In this document: positions 32,837 through 44,600 of the stretch, one piece after another | Layout: every line of letters begins with the position of its first letter | How positions within the stretch are numbered: the first letter of the stretch is position 1 | Source of the DNA: Aureococcus anophagefferens | Taxonomy: Eukaryota; Sar; Pelagophyceae; Pelagomonadales; Pelagomonadaceae | NCBI RefSeq assembly: GCF_000186865.1 | Contig: NW_008705561.1 | Span: forward strand, 62,001 to 126,000 | Length of the DNA stretch: 64,000 nt | Direction: 5' to 3' | The notes under the pieces: generated by a model | The model's input: the letters and a program-made list of their open reading frames with translations, nothing else | What the model was told of the DNA's origin: nothing | Databases searched by the model: none | Made by a program: the position numbers and the translations under genes

Positions 32837-35722
32837 TTACGCGGCGGCGCCGAGGTCGCGCGTACTCTCGAAGCCCGGCAGGTCGAAGTCCTCGTCGACG
32901 TTCCAGTAGTCGCGGCAGTTCTCCATGTACGCGAGGGGACAATCTTCCACGCGCTGCATGATGACGATGGGGAAGGTCTCGGCGTCGTTGATGTTGTCGT
33001 CGTTGACGCCGCCGAGGAAGCCCGCGTCCGCGAGCTCCTCGATGCGCGAGTAGTACATCCGAAAGTCCATGCCGTCGGCCTGGCTCCCGAGGGCCCAGCG
33101 GCAGAGGCGCTCGAACTCGTCCTCGTCGAGGCCCGCGTCGCCCTGGTCGAACTTGAAGAAGGCGTCCGTGAGGCTGAGCTGGTGCGACTGGACCGCGAGG
33201 CCCGTGTGCTCGAGGATCGTGAAGATGACCGCGTCGAGGTTCAGGCCCTTGCGCACGGGCGCGGAGCCGCCCGTCTCCGGCACGGCGCTAATCTCCTCGA
33301 GCTGGCCGACGGCGCTGATCAAGCTCTGGATCGCCGTGTTGGACATCATGCGGTTCAGCACGGTCCGCCGCCACGTCGACGGGTCCTGGAGCTTGCACTT
33401 GTCGTCCAAAACGCCCGACGACCCGATCATGCCGTGGAGCACGCGCGACCGCTCGAGCACGCAGCCGTCGGGCGCGTAGTTCGCGAGGAACTCGCCGATG
33501 CCCGTCGCCGCGGCCGCGTCGAAGATGTTCGCGAGGACGTCGAAGACGGCCGCGGGGATCCACGGCACCCAGGGCACGGGCTCGCCGTCGAGGTAGTTCG
33601 GGCTCAGCCCGATGAGGTAGGCGAACCAGGTCACGCGGCAGTGCGTGTCCACGTAGTTCGACACGCCCTTGACCATCTCCGCGATCTTCTTCTTCGCGAG
33701 CTTCTTGAGCCCGACCTTCTTGTGCCAGTACTCCTTGACGAAGGACGCGAAGGGCTCGGAGACGGCGCCCTGGCCCCGCGCCGCGTGCTCGGCGATGACC
33801 TTCTTCTCCACGATGTCGTAGAGCGTCGCCGTGACGCCCGTCACGGGCAGCAATCGCCGGTTCTGGCCGACCTTGGTCTCCGCGAGCTGGCCGAGCATGG
33901 ACGTGCGCCGCCGCTTCATCTGCGCCTGCTCGTCGACGACGAACTGGGACTTGGGCGTCGCCGTCTTCTGGCCCCGCGACCCCTGGGACGCGTAGGACCG
34001 GTCGTCGGCGGACCCCGCGTCGCCGCCGCGCCGCGCGCCGCACGTCGGGCAGACGCCGTCGCCGAGCGCGGGCAGCTCCGCGCGGTCGTCGCCGTCCGTC
34101 TGCGCCGCGGCGTGGTGCTCGACCTTCTTCGCCTCGATGCCCGCGGCGATCTTCTCGTTCTTCGTCAGCGTCTGCGTGCCGAAGTGGCGCGGCCGCGGCG
34201 GCTCGGCCTGGACGGCGACGTCGGCCTTCTCCGCGTAGACGATGGCCTCGAGGCGCTCGAGCTCCCGGCGGAGGCCGAACTCGATGGAGTCCTTCTCCGC
34301 GCAGCGCGCGTGGCACTCCTGGAGCTGGCGCTCGAGCACGCGCAGCCGCGCCTCCAGCGACCCCATCTCGTCCTCGAGCATCTTGCCCGCGAACTTCAGC
34401 CGCTCGCACTGCCGCTCGGAGCCGCCGAGCTTGTTCCGCATGTTTGCGCCGTCCTCCTCGTGCTGCGTGATGCGCCCCCGCAGCGTGGAGATGATGCCCA
34501 GGTGGCGGCTGTGCTCGTCGTCGAGCTTGTTGCGCTCGCTCTGGTGCGCGCCGCAGAACGTCACCGGCGGCGGCCGCCAGCCGAGGCGCGCGTTGAGGTC
34601 CTCCGCGAAGCGGTCCGTCCGCGCGTACTTGCCCAGGATCGCCGCCATGGCCTTGCCCGTGATGTTCGGCTGGGCGATCTGCAGCAGGTGGCTCAGCCGC
34701 GACAGGGGCAGCCGGTGCGCCTGGCTGAGCTTTAGTGTGTGGCAGAAGAGGCACTTGGGGTGGTCGAAGAAGATGCACGGCCCGCAGTAGGGCGTCTCGT
34801 AGTCCGCGAACTGGGGCACGACGCGGTGCGTGAGGTGCTTCGGCACGTAGGCGCCGGGCGACAGGGGCGGGCCGTCGAAGCGCAGGAGCGGGTCGCCGAT
34901 GTCGACGCCCCCGCGCGCCGCGGGCGCCGCCGCGGGCCGCGGCGCGCCCGCGGGCGACTCGGGCCGCTCCGGCGCCGCCTCGGGCTCCGGCGACGGGCTC
35001 GCCGAGTCGCGGAACAGCGCCTCGCGGAAGGGCGCCGCCTCCTCCGCGAGCCGGTCCACGTCCTCGCAGAGCGCGGGCGCGCGGTTCACGCCGTCCTCGT
35101 AGAAGAGCACGTCCTGGCCGCCGTTGTCCGCCGCGTCCGCCGCGCGCTCCGAGAGGAGGCTCCCCACGGTCTTGGCCCGCGGCCCGGGCGGCGCCTGGGC
35201 GTGGCGCGCGAGCGCGACGACGCTCTCGAGGTGGGCCGCGTCGTCCTTGCGCCGCTCCGCGTCCGCGGCGGCTTCGAAGAGCAACCGCGCGAGGGGCTCG
35301 TCGGAGCGGCCGCCGGCCGTCTTCGGCCGCGCGACGTGCGCGGGCGACGCGGGCTCGAGCGTGCGCGGCAGCAGCGCCGTCTTCGGCCGCAGGTCCGCGA
35401 GCTTGACGTCCTGCGGCGGCAGCGCGCGCAGGTCGCTCAGCGACGGCGGCCGCGGCGCCCTCGCGGGGCTCCGGCTCCGGCCCGACGGCGACGGCGACCG
35501 CGACCCGCCCGAGCTCACGCCGTCGCGCGAGCTCCGGCCCCGGCCCCGCGACGGCGGCGGCGTCGACATGGACGCGAGGCCGATGGTCGACGCGCCGCTG
35601 CCCACGCTCGCCGTCTGCAGGCCGAAGATGTTGGCCTTGGGCTTCTCGCGCTTGAAGAAGGCCTTCTTCCGCACGGGACTGTTCCAGCGGCCGCCGCCGA
35701 AGTCGGGCAGCCGCGACGCCAT
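32837..35722 (-). CDS. Uncharacterised coiled-coil protein with Cys pairs
   Basis: A 961-residue single-exon protein I do not recognise. Residues 1-270 are low-complexity, rich in Ser, Pro and Arg. Near 305 lies a compact Cys/His region, ETPYCGPCIFFDHPKCLFC, that could bind zinc. Residues about 395-500 are a strong coiled coil (SERNKLDDEHSRHLG...LRRELERLEAIVYAEKADV). A CPTCGARRGG pair lies near 567. The C-terminal third is globular and less GC-biased in residue use, with KVIAEHAARGQGAVSEPFASF, and a region near 890 (FFKFDQGDAGLDEDEFERLC) that resembles a degenerate EF-hand without the canonical ligand spacing. Possibly cytoskeletal or ciliary; no function is assigned. Confidence 0.75.
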   Translation of the reverse strand: MASRLPDFGGGRWNSPVRKKAFFKREKPKANIFGLQTASVGSGASTIGLASMSTPPPSRGRGRSSRDGVSSGGSRSPSPSGRSRSPARAPRPPSLSDLRALPPQDVKLADLRPKTALLPRTLEPASPAHVARPKTAGGRSDEPLARLLFEAAADAERRKDDAAHLESVVALARHAQAPPGPRAKTVGSLLSERAADAADNGGQDVLFYEDGVNRAPALCEDVDRLAEEAAPFREALFRDSASPSPEPEAAPERPESPAGAPRPAAAPAARGGVDIGDPLLRFDGPPLSPGAYVPKHLTHRVVPQFADYETPYCGPCIFFDHPKCLFCHTLKLSQAHRLPLSRLSHLLQIAQPNITGKAMAAILGKYARTDRFAEDLNARLGWRPPPVTFCGAHQSERNKLDDEHSRHLGIISTLRGRITQHEEDGANMRNKLGGSERQCERLKFAGKMLEDEMGSLEARLRVLERQLQECHARCAEKDSIEFGLRRELERLEAIVYAEKADVAVQAEPPRPRHFGTQTLTKNEKIAAGIEAKKVEHHAAAQTDGDDRAELPALGDGVCPTCGARRGGDAGSADDRSYASQGSRGQKTATPKSQFVVDEQAQMKRRRTSMLGQLAETKVGQNRRLLPVTGVTATLYDIVEKKVIAEHAARGQGAVSEPFASFVKEYWHKKVGLKKLAKKKIAEMVKGVSNYVDTHCRVTWFAYLIGLSPNYLDGEPVPWVPWIPAAVFDVLANIFDAAAATGIGEFLANYAPDGCVLERSRVLHGMIGSSGVLDDKCKLQDPSTWRRTVLNRMMSNTAIQSLISAVGQLEEISAVPETGGSAPVRKGLNLDAVIFTILEHTGLAVQSHQLSLTDAFFKFDQGDAGLDEDEFERLCRWALGSQADGMDFRMYYSRIEELADAGFLGGVNDDNINDAETFPIVIMQRVEDCPLAYMENCRDYWNVDEDFDLPGFESTRDLGAAA

Positions 35723-35965
35723 GGCGGCGTCGACGACGGCGGCGCTTCGAGAGAGCTTTGGAGTTACAATCAGCGCTGGTCTTTAATTTGCAGTGCGAGT
35801 GCAGTAATGTTGACGCGCCTAAAGCCGCTTTGCGATGGCAGCCCCCTCGCAGCTGTGCCTGAGCAGCCCCCTCGACGCGCCTTGAGCGGCTGCGAGGAGA
35901 CGCCAACGCCGCCATGAGCAGGCCGGAACGTTAGGCGGTGCGGGCCGCGTCGTCGCGTCGGGCCA

Positions 35966-37285
35966 ATGCTGCGGCGGCTGCTGCTATTGCTGGTCGCCTT
36001 CGCGCGCTGCGAGGTCGTCGACTACTACGCGGTCCTAGGCGTCGCGCGCACGGCGACGACCGCGGAGATCAAGAAGGCCTACCGGGCGCTCGCGCAGGAG
36101 TACCACCCGGACAAGCTCGCCTCGACGCTGTCCGAGGAGGCGAAGGCCGAGGCCGTCGCGAAGTTCGTCGCGCTCGCGCAGGCGCACGAGGTGCTGAGCG
36201 ACGACGACCGGCGGCGGGCCTACGACGCGACGGGCGCCGACGAGCCCGACGCCGAGGCCGAGGCGCGCGCCGCGGAGCAGGGCCCGCCGGAGTACACGGA
36301 GCTGCCCGTCAAGGTCGAGGCGCGGTTCCGCCACGGCGCGTTCCGCTTCTCCTTCGCGGGCACGGGCGTCCGCGCCATGTCGGCGACGCGCGTGCCCATC
36401 ACCGTGACCATGGAGGATCTGCTCGTGGGCGTCACGCGCAACCTGACCCTGAGCCGCCGCGTCAGGTGCCGCGCGTGCGACGGCACGGGCTCCGCGCGGC
36501 CCGCGCGGCGGCCGACGTGCCCGCTCTGCGGCGGCACGGGCCGGGCCCCGGCCCTCGGCGCGGCGGGCCGGCCGCCGTCGCCCTTCCGCCAGTCCTTCGA
36601 GTCGCTCTGCGGCGCCTGCGGCGGCTTCGGCAAGCTCCGGGGGCCGCCGTGCGCGTCGTGCGACGGCGAGGGCATCGCCGCGGAGACGCACGTCGTCACG
36701 GTCGTCGTGCCGCCGGGCGCGCCCGAGGGCCACGAGATCGTGTTCCGCGGCCTCGGCGACGAGCACGCGCACCGCGACGCCGGCGACCTCGTCGTCGTCG
36801 TGGAGGCGGCGCCGCACGGCCGCTTCGCGCGGTCCGTCGACGGCGCGAACGTCTGGTGCAACGCGAGCGTCGGCCTCCTGGACGCGCTCTACGGCTTCTC
36901 GAAGAAGCTGACGGGCCTGGACGGCGCGCGGCTCGACGTGCGCCACGACCGCGTCGCGTTCTCGTCGTTCACGCACGAGCTGCCCGGCGAGGGGCTGCCC
37001 GTCTTCGGCAACGCGACGCAGCGCGGCTCCCTCACGGTCTACGTCGCCGTGTCCTTCCCCCGGAGCCTCAGCGCGCTCCAGCTCCGCGTCCTCCGCCACA
37101 TCGGCCTCCGCCCGGACGAGCTCGACTTCATCCGCGCGCTCCAGCTCCTCATGGCCTACCAGTACGCGACGACGGTCCCCGACGGCTCCGCCGAGCTCAA
37201 GTTCGCGAGCCGGTGCTACGGCGACGCCCTCGACGTCTGCAAGCCGGAGCGGCGCTACTGGACCTGGTGGCGCGCCGTCGTGTAA
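35966..37285 (+). CDS. ER-lumenal DnaJ (HSP40) co-chaperone
   Basis: A 439-residue protein. The N-terminus MLRRLLLLLVAFARCEVVD is a signal peptide running straight into a J domain (DYYAVLGVARTATTAEIKKAY, HPD near residue 47). There is no long G/F region. Four CxxCxG-type zinc motifs follow in order: CRACDGTG, CPLCGGTG, CGACGGFG and CASCDGEG. Next come two client-binding beta domains. This is a type I DnaJ with a secretory leader, like ERdj3, assisting BiP. No KDEL-like tail is present. Its stop is followed by a repeat of its last codons. Confidence 0.9.
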   Translation: MLRRLLLLLVAFARCEVVDYYAVLGVARTATTAEIKKAYRALAQEYHPDKLASTLSEEAKAEAVAKFVALAQAHEVLSDDDRRRAYDATGADEPDAEAEARAAEQGPPEYTELPVKVEARFRHGAFRFSFAGTGVRAMSATRVPITVTMEDLLVGVTRNLTLSRRVRCRACDGTGSARPARRPTCPLCGGTGRAPALGAAGRPPSPFRQSFESLCGACGGFGKLRGPPCASCDGEGIAAETHVVTVVVPPGAPEGHEIVFRGLGDEHAHRDAGDLVVVVEAAPHGRFARSVDGANVWCNASVGLLDALYGFSKKLTGLDGARLDVRHDRVAFSSFTHELPGEGLPVFGNATQRGSLTVYVAVSFPRSLSALQLRVLRHIGLRPDELDFIRALQLLMAYQYATTVPDGSAELKFASRCYGDALDVCKPERRYWTWWRAVV

Positions 37286-37299
37286 ACTTTCGTGTAACT
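37278..37299. repeat. Direct repeat spanning a stop codon
   Basis: TCGTGTAAAC (37278-37287, including the TAA) recurs as TCGTGTAACT (37290-37299), period 12. Confidence 0.65.
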
Positions 37300-37405
37300 C
37301 CGGTCCTTTTCGAGGAACGATCGCGGATCTTTCTTCACGTTTCTTCACAACGGCGGATGTTGCACAGCGCGCTAAATCATCAAAACGACGATAGAATCCA
37401 CGCCG

Positions 37406-38470
37406 ATGGGCGGCGCCGGCCTGGCGCAGCGGCCGCGGCGCCTGTCGTTCCTCGACGACCTCGACGAGTCGCAGGGGGTCGCGGGCGGCGGCATGGGCAG
37501 CGCGACGTCCGCGCGGTTCCAGCAGGAGAAGCAGGAGGGCAAGGAGAAGCGCGTCCACCGCCCCGACGACGCCGCGGCCGCCCCGGAGAAGCGGCCGCGC
37601 CTCGCCGAGGACGCGTCCACGGGCGGTCGCCTCATGCGCACGTTCTGCGGCGTCGCCGAGACCATCGGGAAGAAGCGGACCATGGAGGACCGGTCCAGCG
37701 TGATCCAGCTCGCGGACGGCCGCGTCTTCGTCGGCGTCTACGACGGCCACGCGGGCCCCTGCGCCGCGGAGCACGCGGCGGCGACGCTCCACACGCGGCT
37801 CGACGTCGCGCCGCCCGCGGGCGGCTCCAGCAACGCGGCCATGTGGGAGGCGGCCTACGAGCAGTGCGAGCGCGAGATCCTGAGACGGTTCCGCGACGGC
37901 ACGACGGCGTGCACGGCCGTGCTCCGCGGCGAGGAGCTGAGCCTCGCGAACGTCGGCGACAGCCGCTGCGTCCTCGGCGGCGGGGGGCGGCGGCGGCGCC
38001 TCAGCGAGCGCCTCACGACGGACCACAAGCCCGACGTCCCGGCGGAGCGCGCGCGCGTCGAGGCGCACGGCGGCCGCGTCGTGCACCGCGGCGCCTACCG
38101 CGTCTTCCACGAGAGCTGCCCCCTGCTGTTGGCCGTGTCGCGGTCCCTCGGCGACTTCGCGCTGAAGAAGCACCCGGGCCTCATCTCCGCGACGCCCGAG
38201 GTCACGGACCGGAGCCTCAAGCCCGGCTGGGACGACTTCGCCATCTTCGCCACGGACGGCCTCTGGGACGTCGTCTCCGACGCCGACGCCGTCGGCATCG
38301 TCTACGACACCATCGGCGAGGCCCTCGCCTCGGGCTCCGTCACCCAGGAGCTCTGCACGGAGGCGGCGAGCAAGTGCATCCAGGCCGCGCGCAAGCGCTG
38401 CACCATGGACAACGTCCTCGTCCTCGTCCTCTGCTTCCAGTGGCGCCCCAAGTCCGGCGCCGCCGCCTGA
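37406..38470 (+). CDS. PP2C-type Ser/Thr protein phosphatase (PPM family)
   Basis: A 354-residue protein with a disordered N-terminus carrying a basic EKRPRL stretch that could be a nuclear signal. The catalytic domain starts near residue 78 with GVAETIGKKRTMEDRSSV, then VFVGVYDGHAGPCAAEH (metal-binding DGH), ELSLANVGDSRCVL, LTTDHKP, LAVSRSLGDFALK, IFATDGLWDVVSD (metal-binding D) and CTMDNVLVLVL (DN). All acidic metal ligands expected for PPM enzymes are present, so it should be active. The start is the ATG at 37406, 121 bp after the DnaJ gene. Confidence 0.93.
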   Translation: MGGAGLAQRPRRLSFLDDLDESQGVAGGGMGSATSARFQQEKQEGKEKRVHRPDDAAAAPEKRPRLAEDASTGGRLMRTFCGVAETIGKKRTMEDRSSVIQLADGRVFVGVYDGHAGPCAAEHAAATLHTRLDVAPPAGGSSNAAMWEAAYEQCEREILRRFRDGTTACTAVLRGEELSLANVGDSRCVLGGGGRRRRLSERLTTDHKPDVPAERARVEAHGGRVVHRGAYRVFHESCPLLLAVSRSLGDFALKKHPGLISATPEVTDRSLKPGWDDFAIFATDGLWDVVSDADAVGIVYDTIGEALASGSVTQELCTEAASKCIQAARKRCTMDNVLVLVLCFQWRPKSGAAA

Positions 38471-38698
38471 CCGCAAAAGCCCCCGTACGACCGGGAGGGC
38501 AGCGCGACGCAGCGCGCGGGGCGCTAAGCATCGCAGCCATGCCAGGAGCCATGCGCGTCCGAGGTTCAAGGGCACTTCAAGAGGTATGTGGACTCCATGA
38601 TGAACTTCGAACTATACCGGCGCTGGACGCCGATAAAAGGCGCCGTCGGTGGGCTGCCCCCTTGACGCCGCAGCTCCGGGCGCCTGCGTGCCTCGGCG

Positions 38699-41600
38699 AT
38701 GGCGCGCGTGCGCCGCAGCGTCTCGTTTCATCCATTCCTTGGCGGCGGCCGCAGTCGTTTCGTTTCGTAGGTCCAGCCGACGGATGAGTCCTACGGCGCG
38801 GAACAGGCGGCGGCGCCCGGCTACGAGCAGGGCGCGACGGCCGCGCCGTCGTACAGCGAGCCGGGCTACGCGGCTCCCGACGCGGCGCAGGCGGGCTACG
38901 AGGCTGGAGCGGGCTCGAGCGCCGGCGACGCGTACGCCGGAGCCTCCGGCGCGTCGGCGCCGTCCGCGGGCTACGAGCCGGCCTCCGCCGGCTATTCCGC
39001 GGAGCCGGCGGCGCCGGGCTACGAGCAGCAATCGGGCTACGAGCAGAAAGCGGGCTACGAGCAGCAACCGGGCTACGAGCAGCAACCGGGCTACGAGCAG
39101 AAAGCGGGCTACGAGCCAAAGGCGGAGTACGCGCCGGAGCCGACGCCGGGCTACGCCGCGCCGGAGCCGACGCCGGGCTACGCCGCGCCGGAGCCGACGC
39201 CGGGCTACGCCGCGCCGGAGCCGACGCCGGGCTACGAGCCGAAGGCGCCGGAGCCGACGCCGGGGTACGCGGCGGCGGCCGCGGCCGCGCCGGGCTACGA
39301 GAAACCGTACGAGCCGCCGCCGGTCGCGCCGCCGCCCGAGCCGCCGAAGCCCGACCCGAAGCCCGAGCCGCCGAAGACGGTCGACCCGCCCGCGACGGAG
39401 GAGAAGGCGTCCTACGGCGCGGGCGCGTACGGCTCCGGCTACGGCGCCAAGGGCGAGTTCCGGAAGAAGCTCATGGGCGACGTGACGCCGCTCGAGTACG
39501 TGCGCGACCGCGAGATGAACATCGCCTGCGTGCTCTCCGTCAACGCGGTCCTGCTGCTCGCGGGCGTGGCCCTGGCGATCCTCGGCTTCTACTACTACGC
39601 GACGTTCGGCTTCGGCTACCTCCTGGGCTGCGGCGTCGTCGGCGTCGCCGTCGCGGCCGTCGCGGGCCTCGCCGTCGCGGGCGGCCGGCGCGTCGAGGGC
39701 GACATCAAGAAGTTCTTCCGGGAAAACGCCGGCGAGGTGCCCGCGGACACGGTCGGCCAGGAGCTGCTCGAGGCCTACTTCTACCTCGCGCTCCTCGCGG
39801 GCGCGCTCGCGTTCCTCCTCGGCGTCCTCATGTGCGCGAACACGGCCCACGGCGCGGCCTACGCGTCGTCCATGTACGAGCGCCACCCGGACCGCTTCGA
39901 GCGCGTCTTCGGCGACGTGAGCGAGGGCGACGGCCGCGCGGCCATGGTCGCGGCGATGACGACGGCGGGCGTGTTTCTCGTGCTCGTCGCGGTCCTGACG
40001 GCCGGCGCCGTCGCGGCGACGGCGAAGATCATCACGTTCTACGAGATCATCCAGTCCGCGCTGGAATGGGGCAACGCGTCGCTCGCCGTGCTCGGCGGCG
40101 TCCTCGCGGCGGGCGGCGCCCTCGTGCTGCTCTACCTGAGCGGCCTGGACGCCGCGGGCGTGGACGGGCCGCCCGAGGGGCCCGCGTGGGCCGTCGTCGT
40201 CTTCGGCTGCGCGCTGGTCGCGCTGGGCGTGTTCGGGTTTTGCGTCGCGCACTACGAGAACAAGCAGGGTTTGCGGGCGTACATGGGCCTCGTCGCCGTC
40301 GTCGCCGTCGCCTGGCTGATCCTGATCCTCCTCTTCGCCGCGGGCTTCTACGCGAAGCTCGACGCCGTCGACGACGACTGCTTCGACGTCCTCCAGTTCC
40401 TCACGGAGTCGTGGTGGGACGCGCTCCTCGGCTGCCGCAAGTACGCGAACGACGCGCTCGTCTACGACGCGGCGAGCCTCGCCTACAAGGCGACGCGCGG
40501 GCCCGGCGAGTTCTTCTCCGTGCGGTCCTGCGCCGACGGGTCCGCGCCGGTCTACGCGTGGGAGTCGAACCGCAAGGGCGCGGCCAAATACTCCGCGTGC
40601 GGCTGCAAGGCCAACTACTACGGCTGCTTGAACGGCGACTGCTGCGATTCCCTGAAGGCGGCCCTGGAGGCCAGCGGCCTCGCCGTCGTCCTCTTCGGCC
40701 TCGCCGTCTTTCTGCTGCTCCTCGCGCTGCTTTTCGCGGCCAGGTACCTCGCCAAGGAGATCACGGACGACTCCACGGTCATCTGCCTCCACCGCAACAC
40801 GAAGCGCGTCCTACTCGCCGTGTTCCTCGCCTTCGTCGTCCTCGTCGTCTTCCTCGGCGCCATGACGCGCTGGCCCGCCGCGCGGGGCATCGCGCGCGGC
40901 ATCGGCGCCGGCGACCTCAAGTGCGACTACGACAACGCGGATACGATCGACGTCGTCTGCCCCTTCTGCGCCGACGGCGGCGACGAGGACGACTGCGCCA
41001 TCCCGGACCCCCACGGCGACCCGCGGCCCACGCGGGGCCCGACGCGCGCGCCGACGTTCGCCGTGCCCTACCCCGTCGTCGGCGAGTTCCCGACGCCGCG
41101 GCCGTCGTCGCAGCCGCCGCCGTCGCCCCAGCCGACCCGGACGCCGACGCCGCGGCCCTCGCGGGTCCCGACGGCGAGGCCGACGCCGGCGCCGACGCCC
41201 GCGCCCGGCGAGCCCTCGGCCGCGCCCGTGCTCGCGCCGACGCCGCGGCCGACGCCGCGGCCGACGCCGCGGCCCACGGCCGGCGACCCGACGCCCCGGC
41301 CCACGAGCGCGCCGCGCCCGCGGCCGACGCGCGCCCCGACGCTGTCGCCGACGCCGCGGCCGACGCCGCACCCGACGCCGAGACCGTCGCCGGCGCCGTC
41401 GGCCGCGCCGACGCCCGCGCCGACGCCGCGGCCCTCCCGCACCCCGACGTCGTCCCCCACGCCCCAGCCCACGCCCTTTCCGACGCCCGTGCCCGGCGCC
41501 CCGAGCGCGTCCCCCGTCTTCGCGCCCACGCCGAGACCGACGCCGACGCCGACGCCGAAACCGAGCCCCGCGCCGACCGCGGCGCCGACGGCCGGCTGCG

Positions 41601-44600
41601 ACGTCCGCCTCACGAAGATTTTACAGCGAACGAGCGTCTGCGGCTGCCAGCTCTGGCTCGGCGACGTCGACCCGACCCAGGACGTCTGCACGGGGCTCCA
41701 CGAGGGCTTCGTGACCTGCGCGACGCTGTCGACGATGAACGGCAAGTGCCCCGCGGGCTGGACGTTCTGCGACGAGACGGACGTCGACGACGTCGCCGCG
41801 ACGTCGGGCCGCTGCAAGCGCTACGCTAACGCCTTCGGGCTCGACGTCGGGCGGGCCGCGCGCGACGACGCGCGCGCGACGACCGTCACGGCGACCGTCG
41901 ACGGCTACGGCGAGCTCGCCTTCCAGGACGTCGCGGGCGTCGCGCAGACGTCCGCGGTGAGCGGCCAGGACACGGTCGTCACATTAAGCGGCGCCGCGGC
42001 GGACGTCGCCGTCGCCGTGGCGAACTTCACGTTCTGCCCGCGCTGCGTCGACAAGGTCTACGAGTTCGGCTTCTCGCTGTCGTCCGTCGCCGGCGCCTGC
42101 GACACGAACGTCGGCGACGTCCACACGCTGGAGATCGAGGCCACGACGTCGCTCGCCCGCGTCTACTCGGGCCGCGTCGTCGCCGCGGGCTGCGGCGGCA
42201 ACTGCTGGGCCGACGGCGTCGCGGGCGTCGCCGTCGCGGCCGCCGTCGACGGCGACGACTGCCCGACGTCGTCGCCGACGCAGGTGGCGCAGGTGGCTCT
42301 CGCCTGGGAGCGCCGGCGCCTCTCGGGCTTCGCCGTCGTCACGGACGCCGACGGCTACTACGAGGTCACGGTCCCCTACGCCGCGCGCTACCACCGGGGC
42401 AACGCGACGCTGACGTACTCAAAGGCGGACTACTTCGCGCAGCAAAAGCAGGTCGAGCTCGGCGCCCTGGCGTCCCTCGCCGAGACGGACCGCTACTACT
42501 GGGTGAGCGGCGCCGACGGCGAGTACTGCGAGGACGGCTCCACGGGCACCTGGGCCAGTACGTCCAAGTGCGCGGCCGCGGGCGTCGACACGTGCGCCAT
42601 CTTCGCGGGCCAGTACGGCCTCGACGACAGCTACTGCGGCTGCTGGGACCTCGACGACGACGGTTTGGGCCGCTGCGTCGGCTCCGGGTCCGTCTGCGCG
42701 GGCTGCTACGGCGAGACGTCGGGCGACGACGCGAGTTACGACTTCGGCGACCCGGGGTCCGCGAGCGACGGCGCCTGCCAGGCGAGCGACGGCGCCTGCG
42801 CCGCGGCGCCCTGCGGCGCCGGCGACGTTGCATGCAGCGGCTACCCCTGCGACTGCTCGGCGACGTCCGCGGCGCGGGGCGCACGCATCTCCGCCGTCGT
42901 CTACCTCGCGTCGTCCGCCGCGACGTATGCCCCGACGACGGCCGCGCCCGCGTCGACGGAGCGCCCGACCTACGCGCCGTCGACGGCGAAGCCCACGGTG
43001 TCCCCGACGCCGGGGCCGACCTACGGCCCGACGACCGCGAGCCCCGTGCCGCGTCCGACGCCGAAGCCCACGGCGAATCCGTCGTCGAAGCCGACGCCGT
43101 CGCCGACGCCTTCCCCCGTCGTCGCGACCGTCGCGCCGACGCCCGCGCCGACGCCCGATCCCACGTTCCCCCAACCGACGGTCAACCCGACGACGTCCTA
43201 CTGCCCGACGTCGCTCTATTCCTCCCAGGACGCGGACTTTTGCGACGCCCAGGGCGGCACCGTGCTCCGCTCCGCCGCGGCCTGCGGCGTCGACGGCGGC
43301 GCCCAGTGGAGCGCGTGGACCCGCTGCGGCTGCTGCAAGGCCTACCCGACGCCGCAGCCGACCTACGCGCCGACGACGACGCTCCCGAACTGCGCGCTCG
43401 GCGGGACCGCGTCGCAGTCGTCGACGGACTGGGTCTTCAACGGCGAGACCTTTTACGGGGGCGCGCCGTCGGCCGTCGACGGCGTCGACGCCGGCGGCGT
43501 CTGGGAGCCCTTTGCGCGCACGCAGCCCGCGATGGCTGGTGCGAGCCCGCCGGCGACGTGGTCGGTAGACCTCGGCGCGGACTGCGAGGTCGGCGTCGTC
43601 GACGTCTTCGTCGTGGACCCGAGCTTCGTCGCCGACGTGGGCGACGTCGACGGCGCCGTCGTCTCCGCCGGCGGCGCGACGTGCGGCACCGTGAATTATA
43701 TCGCCGGCGTGCTCCAGTACTCGTTCGCGTGCGGGTCCGCGCGCGCGACGGACGTCACGCTCACGCTCGCGAGCGGCCGGCTCACGCTCGCGGAGGTCGC
43801 CGTGCGCTGCGGCGACTGCCTCGCGCCGTCCGCCGCGCCGAGCGCGCCGCCGACGCTCCACCCGACGACCTTGGTGGGCGTCGAGGCCGCGCTCGTCTGC
43901 GTGGACACGGGCCAGGGCGGCGCCGAGGGGTTCCCGAGCTGCACCGTCGACGTCGAGGGGTCGTCGGCGTCCGCGCCCGCGCCCGGCGTCGGCGGCGACG
44001 TCGAGGCCGCGGTCGAGGTGCCGTCGGCCGTCGAGGACGGGTCGGCCGTCGTGGGGTCCTGCCCCTCGGCGTCCTGCAGCGTCGGCGCCGTGGGCACGAG
44101 CCGGACCGTCGCCGACGGCGCCGTCGCGTCCGCGCTGCTGCCCTTCGTCGGGCCCGTCCAGGACGACGAGGTCGTCTTCGTGCTCGTCTGGGGGCCCGTG
44201 GCCGACGCGGCGGCCTTCGACGACGCCATGGGCACGCCGCTGGACCTCGACCTCGAGCTCACGTTCCTCGCCGACGACGCGAACCGCTGCGTCGTCGCCG
44301 CGGGCGTCAACGACTGCGGCGACGCGGCGCGCTACGCGGACGCGCGGGGCGAGATCACGGTGCCGTCGGCGGCGGCGCCCGCGGCGACGCGGCCCGCGGC
44401 GGACCGCTACGGCGTCGAGGCCATCAAGCTCCACGAGACGCACGACACGACCTACACGCTCTGGGTGCGCCACGGCGACGCCGGCGACGACGGCGCGCAG
44501 CCCGTCGAGGCGACGGCGCCCCAGATCTACGTCTTCACGGCCTCGGGCCTCATCGGCACCTTTTATGCAAATCCGCATGCCTGCACGGCGACCTCGGCCG

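Noticed and set aside
33090..33180. A functional EF-hand in the 961-residue protein
   Set aside because: FDQGDAGLDEDEF is acidic but the ligand spacing does not fit the 12-residue loop; position 12 is not Glu or Asp.
39017..39240. CRISPR-like array at the regular 18- and 27-bp repeats
   Set aside because: The units are contiguous, in frame and encode GYEQQ and PEPTPGYAA repeats; there are no spacers.
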